DNA of 64,000 bases from Brachynemurus nebulosus (taxonomy: Eukaryota; Arthropoda; Insecta; Neuroptera; Myrmeleontidae), in the NCBI GenBank assembly GCA_035578155.1, contig JAPWDM010000002.1, forward strand, positions 40,694,811 through 40,758,810, written 5' to 3'. Below the pieces are notes generated by a model. It saw only the letters and a program-made list of their open reading frames with translations, was not told the DNA's origin and ran no database searches. Each line of letters begins with the position of its first letter. Within the stretch, counting starts at the first letter, position 1. Shown in pieces: positions 1 to 11,703 of this stretch. Both the position numbers and the translations under genes were made by a program.

Positions 1-436
1 TAAATACTGTATTAAATAGACACATAATTCCATGCACGAGTATTCATTACAATTTACATCATCCGAACAAGACTAAAAAGAGAAATAGATGAAACATGAC
101 TGTAAAATAACTTTTGCAATTCGTTATTGTTGATTCGTCTCTCGAAATTGTAATCAGACCAAATATTATTAGGTATGTCGTAAAAAAATTATTTATGAAC
201 CCTTTAAATACAAATTGTAATTGCTTAGCAGAATTGGTTGTATATCTACAATAAATATGAGGACAGATCGTGGCGGGCGCCCGGAACGGTAATAAGAAAT
301 TATACTGCATAGGGTAGGTTCGCTAGTTTTCGTCCAATTAGTGGAGTTGATAGCTTTATAAAAAATACAACATAAAAAAAATATGTTCAACTGATCTAAT
401 GCTAATGAATTCTATTGCTATTTATTGCTTACATCA
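1..436. other. AT-rich stretch, no gene seen
   Basis: No reading frame with an ATG start and convincing protein-like composition is visible. One TTTTCGTCCA motif lies near 330, an outlier of the cluster found at 860-1345. Confidence 0.5.
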
Positions 437-767
437 AGGGACCAAACCAGAATGTCTATCAAACTGTTCCACTTGTCGCCAGTGAGTGACATAAAATCTC
501 CCCACTATATTGGGTAGGTACACACTGTTTGCAATGGTGTTGGTTTGGTGTCTATTTCTGTTTGCGTATTCGCACACACTACTACAAAACACCTATTATG
601 GAACAGACCAACCTGTCCAATTCAAGTAACAATGTCTAACAATGTATTACAATGCATTGTGCGTTCGGTGACTGACACCGACTAACTACATGCCTTAAGC
701 TGTGACTGGCCAGCAAATGACCCCAAGTGAGCTATACTTTTTTTATATTAGTTGGCTTCTAGTGTTC
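437..767 (-). repeat. Dispersed repeat, inverted copy of 32380-32715
   Basis: Read on the minus strand this segment matches 32380-32715 over about 330 bp at roughly 80% by eye. Shared blocks include the stretch reading ATATTAGTTGGCTTCTAG, the stretch reading CTTAAGCTGTGACTGG and the block around GGAACAGACCAA. No coding capacity is seen. The two copies are probably members of one transposon family, but no terminal repeat or target duplication was identified. Confidence 0.65.
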
Positions 768-859
768 TATGGCTTACATAGTCTATTTTAAGTTGGCATA
801 AAATGATAACTAATTACGTTTACTGTTTTTTTTTTTTTTATAAAAAAATAATAATGATA

Positions 860-1345
860 AATATACAGATTTCGCTAGTTTTCGTCCAAAAAAGTTAGTT
901 GTCGTCCAAATGTAAGCTAGTTTTCAACCACCATTTAGGTTAAAAATTGTTATAAAAAAAATTAATTTTAATAAAAAGCAAATGCTTATATGTATTCAGA
1001 ACCTTTTATCTTCCTTCTTAAACCTTTTTATTTTATTTTATTTTATAATTTTTTTGATTCTAAGGGGGTTATCTAAAAGTTTGAAAATGTAGTTCACATA
1101 CAGAAAAATATATGGACGAAAACTGAAAAGTACAATTTAATGCAGTTTTCAGTTTTCGTTCATGTAATTTAAACTTTTGTAATTCATTCTACGCAGATAA
1201 TTGAGTGGACGAAAATTAAATCTCTAATCAAACAGCCAATGATAATTGTACAAAATAAAGCTTTTTACTATTTCACAATATTTAGCTAGATTGAGGAATA
1301 AAATAAATTTCATTTGATTGTTTCAATTTTCGTCCAAATGGTCGA
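860..1345. repeat. Cluster of TTTTCGTCCA motifs on both strands
   Basis: The decamer TTTTCGTCCA, its complement TGGACGAAAA, and one-base variants occur about seven times in under 500 bp (near 870, 888, 1112, 1153, 1204, 1327 and 1341). Both orientations are present. This may be the body of a degraded inverted-repeat element or a protein-binding array. No ends were found. Confidence 0.4.
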
Positions 1346-3534
1346 AAACTGAAGTTTTTAAGGAATTGATTAATTAATATCCGTCCATCAAATTTTTACA
1401 ATTCAGTTTAAATTTTTAAAAAAATTTCACTTCTAATTACGTTCAATGTCTCTTAAATATTAGTATAAAAAGAAAAAATAAAACTTAATCACGCCATAAC
1501 AGTATTAAAACTAACCGTGAAATGTCATCATGTCACTAGTTTTTTTGTTAATTCACACACTGTCTGTCCAACATGAAAACAACTGACTAATTAATAATTT
1601 TTTTTAAATACACAACTCTATAACCGCATAAAAAAATCGCACAAAAATATATATTCAAAAATATCATAAATAGCTATAAAAAGTATAGTTCGATCCAGAT
1701 TGTACAAAAAACTTTTTTTTTATAACACCCGCTTCTAAAGTTCAATATTTGAGCGTTGTGTAGTGGCCGTAAAGAGCAGCTTTCATCAGAAATCTCATTG
1801 TGTATGCGTCAGTCCCTTAGACTCGTGCCCCACTTTAAGCCTATTAGAATACCTCTCTTTACGCATATGTATCAAAAATAACTATTATGCGGTTGGTCGG
1901 AACCGCATAAAAAAGTTTCATCGAAAAAACATCACTCAAAACGCTCAAAACTTAGAAATTTCCTTAGAAGTTGCTTCTATAAACAAGATAAACATTAATT
2001 TACACGTAGAAACATTTTTTTTTAATTTTATAATATTATGAAAATTTTGAAAAATACATCTGTAACAAAATTAAATGATGCAATAACTTATGTTCTTATG
2101 CAATGTACTGATTAAATGCTTAAAAGCCGTTAAAAAGTATTTTTATCAAAGAAAGTTATTATAGTAATTGTTTAAGTTTCTTACTGTCTCGTCATTTTGT
2201 GTCACATTATGCATTTTAATGGCCATTTGTTACAAACCGCATAAAAAAAATTGCACAAAAAAAAAATCGCACAAAAAAGGACCGTCTAAAAAGAGTTCAG
2301 CTATAATTGTAAATATTAGTTCTAATTTTTGGGAAATGTATACTACCAAAGCTTCCTGATACTTACAATATTCTTGTATAAAGATGCCTTTTATCCTATT
2401 ATTAGAGTAATTTTGTGTATTTTAGCGAAATCAGGTACGTAAAGATAAGCATTTAAATGTATTCCAATGTGGCTACATTGCTTCGATTAATGGTTTAGGG
2501 TCTAACTAAAACAAGAATTTGAACCAGAAACGTTCTCCACAAGTACGCACTGAGGCACAGACAAACGCAGAACCAAAATTATTCAGAAAGCTCTAAAAGG
2601 TAAAACGCTAGGGAAAATTCAAATTTTTATCCCTCAAAAGTAATTACAATACTTTCAATACCTTGGTAGACTTGGAAAAAATAAACTCGGAATTTTAATA
2701 TATAAAAATATTTTCGACTATTTTTTTTTTAAATAGTTTAACATAAGAATCTTGAATCTTTATAAGCTTTTTAAAATAATTCAACTTTTTCAGTAATTTA
2801 ACTATCGGTTACAAAAGGGTTAAAATAACAAATTAAGTAAGTAATACCGTCTCAGCAATTCAGCATAGCATTAATTTAAATATAACATGTTTGAATTTAA
2901 AAAAAAAATGATGGTTACCAGTAACAACAATGGCAACAAAGAACTTGCATGTTAATTCCAAATAAATGGAACAGGTTTTTGTGCACTGTATCACAGCAAG
3001 ATACGATCGTATAAAATTTGCCTTGCTATTTTATTTTTACTATAAATTTATTGGATTAATTTATTTTACTATTTCTGACAATAAATAATCTCTATAATAA
3101 AATCTATATTTATTTTTAATTTATATGTCTGTATTCTACCTAATATAACTCTCGAAATATCATTCCAATGTAATGCAAAAAATGTTTACAAAAGACGGAA
3201 GCCTGGATGTAATCTTTTTTAATGAATCACGAGGTCAATAAACATTTTCATGGTTACCTTAAGACAAAAGCTCTTTAAACGTAAATGTGGTAAAATATGT
3301 ATTCGTTAAGATTCCAAAGTCGAATTTACCTAAGGACACTTACAGCACATGCACAGGAGTCCCCAGAACTGAAATTAAACAATCATAAAAAAAAATTAAT
3401 TCCCAAATAAAGAGAGGAAATTATAAAACGTTCTTGGGTTTGTTTTTCACCTACAACTAGTCGATTGTATATTTACTTGTTTCTTTTATTTTTGTTTTTT
3501 TATAAATTTAACGAGCATAGTAATGCCCAGTTCA
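1346..3534. other. AT-rich stretch without recognised gene
   Basis: No credible coding exon was found. A motif of the form ACCGCATAAAAAA, partly followed by TCGCACAAAAA, recurs near 1622, 1901 and 2235, suggesting remnants of one repeat family. The remaining sequence is low-complexity A/T with scattered homopolymers. Confidence 0.5.
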
Positions 3535-3881
3535 CATTATTCCAATAGCATTTCAGCGATGGAATATCACTAGAATAATGTAAACCGACACTAGAATGCA
3601 CCGGAATGTACCCATTCCAATAAGCAATCCAGTCCAGTGACTGGTTTGACGGTCTCGCCCATTCCAGCGCCACTGGAATAGTGTAGACGCCAATTCAATG
3701 CTAGATTCAACGTTGAACAGTGAACCCTCATTGTTGTTTTATCATCATGTCACTATAGTTTAACCGTTTCAACAGCTTTTGAATGACTGGAATAATGGAA
3801 TAATGTAAACGATAATATCCAGTCCAGCATTGGATTGGATTGACTCACTGTATTACTTGACTGGAATAATGTGAATCGGGC
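3535..3881. mobile_element. MITE with ~20-bp terminal inverted repeats
   Basis: The left end reads GCCCAGTTCACATTATTCCA and the reverse complement of the right end differs from it at only two adjacent positions. The interior repeats short ACTGGAAT-type words on both strands, a self-complementary organisation typical of MITEs. There is no coding capacity at 347 bp. The target duplication is not clear, so no superfamily is assigned. Confidence 0.7.
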
Positions 3882-4276
3882 ACAATAATAATTTTTTTCG
3901 TGAGAATTTTCGCACTTGAAATCACGCAAATGAACAATTCATATCCCATGACACGTCCACTACACATCTAAAAGCGTCTATAAATTTCCATAGTTTCTCT
4001 AAATAATGCGCCTGCATTGACAAGGAACTTACTAAACAAGTCGAATCTTGTATTCAATATTGGCGGAAAGTTTTAGCTCGTGTCGTAAAATGTATTACTT
4101 TTAACGTAATTTAGTTTTTAGAGGAATCTCCTAGTAACAGCAATTTTTTTACTTTGATAGAATTTTACCAGTAAATATGATCCTTTTCTAAAAGCTGACA
4201 CTATGTTTTTTGAATTTTCTCCCACTTTGATTGCCTTGCAAGACGCCTTGACATAAAAAATACCCAAGGGTATATT
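3882..4276. other. No feature recognised
   Basis: AT-rich sequence between two MITEs. No exon, tRNA or repeat structure was seen. Confidence 0.5.
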
Positions 4277-4534
4277 CAGAGCTGGATTCACATAAGGGCA
4301 CTTGGGGCACTTATCCCGGGACCCGCACACAATAGAGACCTCTACAAAATCTCTCTTAACGCTTTGTCATGAGTGTGTGTGTTGTTTTTTGCTCGTTAAT
4401 TCTATTTTTTGGGAAAATATGAAAAATTTCGAAAAAAGAAATTGCCCCATCGCAAAGGTCTCCACATGTGAAGTACTGAAGGGCCACTATATGAGAAGTG
4501 CCTCGGGGCCTCTACAGTCGTAAATCTAGCCCTG
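4277..4534. mobile_element. Short inverted-repeat element, CAGRGCYGGATTYAC family (copy 1)
   Basis: The left end reads CAGAGCTGGATTCAC and the right end complements to CAGGGCTAGATTTAC. The internal block containing GGGCACTTGGGGCACTT is more GC-rich than the flanks. A second member with the same ends and similar interior lies at 36686-36928. Flanking octamers match only imperfectly, so a hAT origin is possible but unproven. Confidence 0.65.
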
Positions 4535-5245
4535 GGCCTCTTAAAGGCAAATCCAATTCTGATTCCAAAACAAAATACGTAAAAGGAACACTATGGCCGT
4601 TTTCAGGTAAATTTAAGATTTTTAATTATTTTTGTTCGAAAAATATGAGGGTATGGATTTTTCTTGACAAATCACGAAACACTTTGCTAGATTGGTAATA
4701 AAATTACATTTTCCTAAACACATTTACTTTAAAATGCTCTAGCTTCGAATAGTTATAATATGCAAGGCCGTGAAGAGAAATGGTGGGCCCTGGGAATAAA
4801 CTGCATTTTTATTAAAATTTCCTCCGAAAAATATAAGTGGTAAGCAAAAAAAGTTCTTAACTTTATTCCGGGCCTTCTACCGACAACTACGGGCCCCCAC
4901 CTCAAGCCCGGACCCCGGGGCTCCAACCTCGACTACCCCATCCTCTCGTCGGGCCTAATAATATGCTTGTTGGCTCAAAGTTTTGGATACCTCAAAGTCC
5001 AATGGAAATTTTGATGGGAAATTTTATGCCCATATAAAATGAGAAAGTAGAAACAAGACAACACTGTAGAAAAATTTTCGAAATATTTTAATTTTTAAAC
5101 ATAATATAGCTAATAATTATGACATAAAATCAATAAACCGTGGCAAAAAAATTGCATATTACACAGACACACATTCTAAACAACATTAATAGTAAACAGT
5201 TAATACATTGGCACGGAAAAAATTTAAAATTTAAATTAAACCTAC
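4535..5245. other. Non-coding stretch with a GC-rich patch
   Basis: Mostly AT-rich. A patch at about 4860-4960 is rich in GGGCCC and CCCGG words and looks like a fragment of a GC-rich repeat rather than an exon. If the minus-strand exon at 5246-5363 is real, 5245 downward is the start of its intron. Confidence 0.4.
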
Positions 5246-5363
5246 CATGAAATACGCCTCCGGCACGTTGCGGTGGATATCCATATGTCAATGTTACCAT
5301 AAAACTAATCAACACAATTGTTGCCAACAATAACACCAAATTACAATGTAATAATTTAAACAT
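5246..5363 (-). CDS. Candidate first coding exon of a secreted peptide or protein gene
   Basis: From the ATG at 5363 (minus strand) the frame encodes a classic secretory signal. It starts MFKLLHCN, followed by a hydrophobic core rich in L, V, I and A from about residue 8 to 26, then a small-residue cleavage region (TYG), then the polar stretch YPPQRAGGVFHG. Directly after codon 39 plus one base comes GTAGGTTT, a usable 5' splice site. Beyond it the frame turns to AT-rich noise with F, N and C runs. This fits the first exon of a peptide hormone, cuticle or other secreted protein precursor whose later exons lie at lower coordinates or outside the window. I do not recognise the family. A chance hydrophobic ORF in AT-rich DNA is the main alternative. 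Confidence 0.4.
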
Positions 5364-6149
5364 TGTTCTCCAATTTGTTTATTTTTTAACAACCAAGATA
5401 AAATTAGACAAAACACATTCAAAAAACAAAAACAAAACAATAAAATTAACAGTAAATTTCTAAAATTAAAACAAAATTGTTCAAATATCCCGCCGTCATA
5501 TATTCATTTCACTCACTCATACATTAAAAACAATTGAACAAACCACAATGCAAATAGACAACAGAAGAGTGGTTTTTATCTATGATCGTCCCGCCAAAGA
5601 GTGATTGTTGACGAGTGGACAACAAACAAATAAACAAATGATTTTTCCGTTAAACTGCTTGAACACAACCGTTCGTATAGCTGTGCAATCAGTAAATACG
5701 AAATAAATGTACGACCCGCTTTTAAAACCTTCTATAATTACATGTGTATATACTTACCTCTTGTATTATGTACTTATTAAAGTACTTTCTATCAGATTTA
5801 TTTAACTCTCTTAGTTTTAAATAATAATATAAGACTATTTTGTATAATATGTGTAGGTACGTATAGGGAATACAAGACAAAGTTACGACTCGCACAGTTA
5901 AACCAACGCTTGAAACGGAAGAGAGCCGTTTCCCTAAGATTGTCTCACTAGACAGTAACAAAAAGTTACGAGTAAACTTGGTTGCATTTACAATTAGTTG
6001 TATCAGTAAAATTTGAATTTTTATTTACACCTATAAAATGAAGCTGTCCATTGTCCAGCTATAGTGCCATCTATGTTCACAGTCCATATCCGTCCACACT
6101 CCACATCGTCTATATCCAATATTAGAATTAAATCTATGATCCATTTCAC
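5364..6149. other. No gene seen; possible promoter and 5'UTR of the 5.3-kb exon
   Basis: AT-rich DNA lying upstream of the candidate minus-strand secretory exon. No clear core promoter could be fixed by eye. No repeat structure was recognised. Confidence 0.3.
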
Positions 6150-6356
6150 TTAAATTTAACCATGCTTCATCACATTGAATTTAAATACCTAATTTCCGTT
6201 TTCTTGGCTTTATCTCTTTCATTATTGCATTTACGTAAATTTTAAATTTGCAGTTTGTTTTTAGAAAAGAATAGAAGATTGATTTGTTTCGAATATAAGA
6301 ATTATTTAATTATTTAACGATAACTCATGATCAATTGTATTTGAAACGAGGTATAC
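6150..6356 (+). repeat. Dispersed repeat, direct copy of 32150-32352
   Basis: About 205 bp align in the same orientation with 32150-32352, with well over 85% identity by eye. Both copies run from TAAATTTAACCATGCTTC to a terminal GGTATAC, with small indels. There is no coding potential. At 32 kb this block lies beside the repeat matching 437-767, so the two blocks may belong to one larger family. Confidence 0.75.
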
Positions 6357-6469
6357 ATAAAAAATAGATAATTATTTAAAGGTTGCTACTAGCGATTTCG
6401 GTTTCAGTTTCGGTTTCAGTTAAAAAACTAGTTTCGGTCGAACGTTACCGCTTGCTTATACTTATCTGG

Positions 6470-6590
6470 CTATATCAGTGGTGGATTTACCAGCAGGCTG
6501 CGAGTAGGCCCGAGCCTAGAGCGGCAGATTTTAGGAGCGGCAAATTTGGGCCAAAAAGGGCGGCAAAATTTGGAATTTGAAATTTTAGTC
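6470..6590 (+). repeat. Fragment of a GTGGATTTACCAGC / GGGCGGCAAA repeat
   Basis: Contains AGTGGTGGATTTACC followed by GAGCGGCAGATTTTAGGAG and GGGCGGCAAAATTTGG. A similar arrangement (TGCTGGATTTACACTAG, then GGGCGGCAAACTTTTAAG) occurs at about 25645-25720. These look like 5' fragments of a GC-richer transposon family. Confidence 0.5.
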
Positions 6591-8112
6591 TTGCACTAGT
6601 AGAAATACCCTAACAAAATGATTACATTTGATGAAATGTAATCATTGAATGAAATTTGACACGTTACCAACGTCACAAACGTTACCAGCGTCAAAAAATA
6701 ATTTAAAATTATCACACTTATTTCAATATGTAATGTATAATTTTATTTTTAATTTTTAATTACAAATTCTAATTACCATGCTATCATTGTATCTATTAAC
6801 TATAATTTTATTATTAAAAAAAAGAAAACGTCAAAATTTAGTTCATTGCAAATGTGTATTTTATTTATTTTTAAATGTCAACAAATAGTACACACAGAAA
6901 CATCGTAAACTTACAAACAACATAGAAATGTAAAAAACTAAAAAATTAACACCTTGATGATCATGGGCGTCAAGTGAAATTTAATTAATTGCGACGCAAT
7001 GCTATACCGTCTAGACATCGCAGGTACCGGAGCAGTGCGATGTGCTCTATAATACATTACATATTGTACAGCAAACCTGTGGTAGCTATCGGACTTAACG
7101 TACCTAATGTGCCTAGACAATGAGCGAGTTACGGTTGTTTATGTATTGGTGTATTAGTTGTCAAAACAGTGTATCAGTCGGTCATTTTGTAAAAATGTTC
7201 CATGACCATTAAGGTGTTAAAATATTTATATTTTATTAAGACGGTTTACTTTTTGTAAAACCAGTATGAGATATACAGGGCCGAATTTAGTTATGCGTCA
7301 AGACTAAACCTAAAATTTAATAATCCAAAGTGATGCCTGTTTTTATATCCGAATTTTGTTTGAGATTAGCTTTTTTGTCAATGACACCAATTTTAAAAAT
7401 TTAAATGGAAGATTTTTCCTTCGAATTTAGTATTAGAACCTTCAAAATTAAATCTGAGTGTAAAAAACAATGTCTTCTTTGGATTATAATAATTAATTTG
7501 TAATCCAATAAGTTGTAAACTTATCCATCAAGTCATTTGCGAGAAACTGCCTATTCTAATTAAAAAACTCTTAATAGATTTACATTAAGTTCATGCAAAT
7601 GAAGAGAAGGGGGGTGACAATTTTTCGGCGCAAGCATTTTAAATTTATTCCTAGAGATATGCAATGTAATGATCTTAATTTTGAAGAAAGGATGCGTAAA
7701 TTTGAAGAGGAAATTTTCCAAATTTAGAGCAATTACTTAAATTTAAATATTACAAAAATATCTTCCATATGATCAAAGAGTGTTTTTGATGCAATTCATA
7801 TAGGTATGTATATAACATATTATATGGTGGAAGTGCAGAAGAGATACAAATCTAAGAGATGAAATACATCAACAACATTAATATAAGTAATGTTGTTATT
7901 GTTTTTCAAAAAATTTTGCCAAAAACCTCATATTTTTAAATTTAAATAATAAAGTCTATACATATAATAAAACAGTAACGAGACCGTTTCTGTACATGGA
8001 TATTTTTTGAAAATTTTACTGGTACTGTAAATAGTTACCGATGTAGATATTGAAACAGTGATTTTTAAAATTTTTATCTGTTTGTCTGTCTGTCTATATG
8101 TCTGTTCACACA
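6591..8112. other. AT-rich stretch, no confirmed gene
   Basis: Apart from the small frame at 7593-7727, described separately, no exon, RNA gene or terminal repeat was recognised. Confidence 0.45.
7593..7727 (+). CDS. Small hypothetical ORF, possible exon or transposon remnant
   Basis: A 44-codon ATG frame with non-random composition: basic at the start (KRRG, RRKHFKF) and acidic/basic mixed at the end (NFEERMRKFEEEIFQI). It differs from the F, N and I-rich shadows typical of this AT-rich DNA. No family was recognised. There is no obvious splice context or neighbouring exon. It could be a fragment of a decayed transposase. Confidence 0.18.
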   Translation: MQMKRRGVTIFRRKHFKFIPRDMQCNDLNFEERMRKFEEEIFQI

Positions 8113-8500
8113 TCACGCTAAAACTACTGGACAGATTTTAATAAAATTTGGTGTGGTGATAGCTTATTACCTGGGAAAATGTTCCGGTAAAATGTCTCAT
8201 TTCCACGGGAAAAAAATCCATTTTGAGCATATACACACATTACGCAAAAAATATTTATGAAATTATTATATGATTTTTATGAAATTTGGTGTGGTAATAA
8301 CCTATTAGCTGGGTCAACAATTAAAGTATTTTTTACTCCGGGAAAATGTTTCATTCCCACGGGAAAATAGAAAAACCATTTTGAGCATGTGCATGTATTA
8401 CGAAAAACTCTTGTTGTATACAAATGCTTTGTAATTATTATACTTATATACTTCTCACTGATTTTATGCGTGAACGACGTCGCGGTTACAGCTAGTTATT
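8113..8500 (+). repeat. Interspersed repeat with TTGGTGTGGT units and GTTACAGCTAGT end
   Basis: Two diverged ~150-bp units each contain AAATTTGGTGTGGT, then TTA-CTGGG, then GGGAAAATGTT and a block ending CACGGGAAAA. The segment ends with CGTCGCGGTTACAGCTAG, the kind of terminal signature common in insect interspersed repeats. The segment at 44625 opens with TAGCTGGATACCCG and appears to be a related end in the opposite orientation. Confidence 0.55.
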
Positions 8501-10445
8501 ACCTATTATACATTAGACGCTCTACTTTAGTCTAACAGATCAAAGATTTAAGTTTTTATACTTTTATAAAACTTCTTGGCCTCAGTAATATCATTATTTA
8601 CTTTTTTATTATGAGCTGCTACAGGCAAGCAATATAAAAGATTTTAGGTCTGCACTCTGTAAGCAATAAAAGGTTTTGTAGATTACTTCTATTTCTTCAC
8701 ACTACTGTAATAAGAAAAATAAATTTAAAAAAAAGAACACGAAACAGTACCTACTTAAATTACTGTAATTGAAATCTTTGATTTCTTTAACTACATAAAT
8801 CTAAATGTATATTCTTATCAGATTTATGTATCATCTAATATAACCAATTTGATCTCTTCATTAGCTATGCTAAACAAATATTCTACGGAAACATTCACTT
8901 TTTTTTACTATAGGTACATAGCCTCTACACACATACTACATAATAATTATGAGTTTTACATAAACAATTTGTTTTAATATTCAATAACAGTAGGTACGCT
9001 ACAGAGTTATGTACGATACAATTATTTTAAATACAAACAACAATGAATTATGTATTGTTTGGTTACTGAAAATTACCGCAGTAATTGCAAGCTAACAATA
9101 AAAATTTAATTGGAGTGGGTAAAAAAAGTAAAAATAGCTTGATACTACAAGCAAATCGATCAAATTACAGTAGAGCATCAGTTTTGTCAAGAAAAAGTAG
9201 TCTCCAAAAGTGGTGCTTGACAAAAGTGATGATTTTTGACCAGGGGCTATTCACAAATATCGTAAGATTATAAGGTTTTTATTTTCTTTTCTTTTATTTA
9301 TTGAAAGGACTGTTTTTTAAATTTTTTTCATTTTATTTATTGTATTTTCTCTTGTCTTGAGAATAGTGTTTTGAGACACCGAAACCGGTCGACATGTTTA
9401 AGATTGCTTAAAATTCTGTTTTTTTGCTGGTCTTAATATTGAGTTTTTTATCGCCAAATAAAGTCAATAATGAAATTACAAGCTTCGTAAGATTATGTTT
9501 TGAATTAAAATTATGTTTTTTTTTTAAATACTAATAAAAGAAGAAAAGAAGTGAATAATTAAAAATTATTATTTGGGAAAATTTTTTTTCATTTGTCGTT
9601 TTATTAATTTGCTTTGAAATGATTTTGTTTACATTTTACGTATGATAAAAACCGCCACAGACAAGAATACATATAGATAAACATTATACATATGTACAAT
9701 AATTAAAATCCCACGGAGGTGGGATGGAGATGGCATACAGTTTATGTGAATATTACAGAAATGAAGCCTACACACATATTCACACACATTAACACACATG
9801 TAAAATAAAACGAAATGCAGATATTTTGGCAATGCAAACAACACACACACTACTAAAAAACTGACAGTAGGAGCACCAGTGTTTGGCTTCAGATCATCTA
9901 ACAAAATGACTAGTCCACCTACGTCATTGTAAAATCGACATTCCCACGCTTTGGGGTCTGTTGTTGTTTGTCACTACCCTTATCGATATATTTATTTGTT
10001 TCCTTTGATAAAATCATGCGTCATGGTCTATTGCACATGAATTTAATATTTATGTAGGTACTTGACATTTTTGATGAAACTTTCCAAAAGTTATGTTGAC
10101 TAATTTGATGCTCTCAAAAAATTTCCAAAACTGATGTTTCCATTATCGGTGCTATACTGTATTTGTTTTTTACTCTTTCAGGTTTTCCTGGAGTATTTTC
10201 CAGTAGTTCTAACATTACATTTTTACAAGCTACAATCTTATTTTATAAAACAAAGAGTAAATTATGTAAAATATGCAATTCTTTCTAAACTGTAGTGCTG
10301 CCGTGCCAAGACTACCAACCATATCTCCAAGTATCTGAAAAGTTATAGTTCTGAGGAATAATTTGATTTGATAAAATATCAGATGATCTTAATTATCTCA
10401 GAGATTATTAAATTAAAAATCACAAATTGATTGAAAAAATTATCC
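8501..10445. other. AT-rich stretch, no recognised gene
   Basis: Several repeat-like blocks, for example around 9160-9260 and 9370-9480, but no terminal repeats or coding exons could be supported. The hydrophobic frame on the minus strand at 9629-9904 lacks an ATG and is not considered coding. Confidence 0.4.
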
Positions 10446-10516
10446 GGATCGGCCGGGAATCGAACCCAGGATCTCCTGGTAACTAGCCAGGCGTGCTAAC
10501 ACTATACCAACGATCC
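10446..10516 (-). tRNA. tRNA-Thr(AGT)-like gene or tRNA-derived SINE head
   Basis: Read on the minus strand, a near-complete cloverleaf can be drawn. The acceptor is GGATCG pairing with CGATCC, with a mismatch at pair 7. The D-arm is weak. The anticodon stem is CCTGG/CCAGG around loop CTAGTTA (anticodon AGT, Thr). The variable loop is five bases, and the T-arm CTGGG/CCCGG surrounds a perfect B-box GGTTCGATTCC. A T6 run follows within about 10 bases, as for a pol III terminator. The weak D-stem and acceptor mismatch leave a SINE head or pseudogene possible. The 13-base near-palindrome GTCCGAGTCGGAC lies about 13 bp upstream of the tRNA 5' end. Confidence 0.5.
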
Positions 10517-10863
10517 TATGCTCGGCAAGCGTCCGAGTCGGACACCCATTCAATCACCTGTGTGTATTAGTACTCTCTCTGATTCGAGAAACAGTTACAA
10601 TTTTAATTTCAAATGTTTAAAATTAATATTTAAAATATGTGCCTAATTGATTTTGATTATGCACTATTGATTCAACGTTGCAGCATTGAATCTATAACAT
10701 ATAAATATACTGTTTTACAGGGAATAGGGTGTGATAAAATGAAAATAAAAATTTAATAGTACAATAGATAATATGCTTGTTCGCTAACACTAATTTTGAA
10801 AATTTATTTAATAATTATTATATTATTAGTAACAAATTAATTCATTTTATTGTCAAGATATAT
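10517..10863. other. No feature recognised
   Basis: AT-rich sequence between the tRNA-like gene and the next transposon. Nothing supported. Confidence 0.4.
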
Positions 10864-11703
10864 CAGGGTGTCCACAGCCCATCATAAAAAAAAATCCCTG
10901 ACTTTTCCCTGACTTTCCATGACCTTAGGTTCGATTTTCCCTGACCATTACTTTTTTGTTTCCCATTAATGGTTAGAAATATAAATGTCCAAACACACGA
11001 TTTTTATTTAAATTTTAATACATAGGTACCTACAAAATTTTTTATTTTATCGAATAGATACGTGTGAGACTGAAATTAAGGGATTGGGTAAAGCTAAATT
11101 AACTACATAAAAAACTATTTCAACAAATTATTTACGTATTGGCCCCGAATGCGGTAGTTGACACGATCAAAAACAAATTGCAAAATTATTTAAGGTACTA
11201 GTAATTAGCGAGTGAAGTTAAAAAAAAGACTCTTTTTAAATAATTTTTTTTAAGTGAACAATTTTTTTTAGGGAGTTTTTTTTTTTACATATGGTAACTT
11301 AGGATCTATATTTTATAAAAAAAAATTTTTCCCTAAATTATAATTTTTTTCAATAGTACAGAGGGCGTTGAAGTTGACGTAAAAAAAAAATGACGTCACA
11401 AAAATGAAGGCTAGTGTTTTCACATTCAAATAAACAATTAAAAATTAAAATACAATTTTAGGTTACTTAGTGAATTAATTCAAAGAAAATAAAAATATCC
11501 CTGAGTCTTTATTATAATTTACGTGATATATTTTCGTGAACATAAACAATTTTTCTTCATTTACAATCATTGGGAAATATATTATCACCTATTTTCCCTG
11601 ACTTTCCAGAACATTTCGTGAAATCCCTGATTTTCCCTGACGCCTAAGAGCTTCCCTGACTTTTCCCTGACCTTCCCTGACTTTCCAGAATGTGGACACC
11701 CTG
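10864..11703. mobile_element. 840-bp non-autonomous DNA transposon with CAGGGTGTCCACA ends
   Basis: The ends are inverted: CAGGGTGTCCACA at the left and TGTGGACACCCTG at the right. Just inside both ends are tandem words of the type CCCTGACTTTTCC and CCCTGACTTTCCA, in opposite orientation across the element. The flanks share TATAT, consistent with a short target duplication but uninformative in AT-rich DNA. There is no transposase frame inside. Superfamily not assigned. Confidence 0.75.

Noticed and set aside
9629..9904. 91-codon hydrophobic frame on the minus strand
   Set aside because: No ATG start, V, Y and C-rich from ACACAC-type words; no homologous domain seen.
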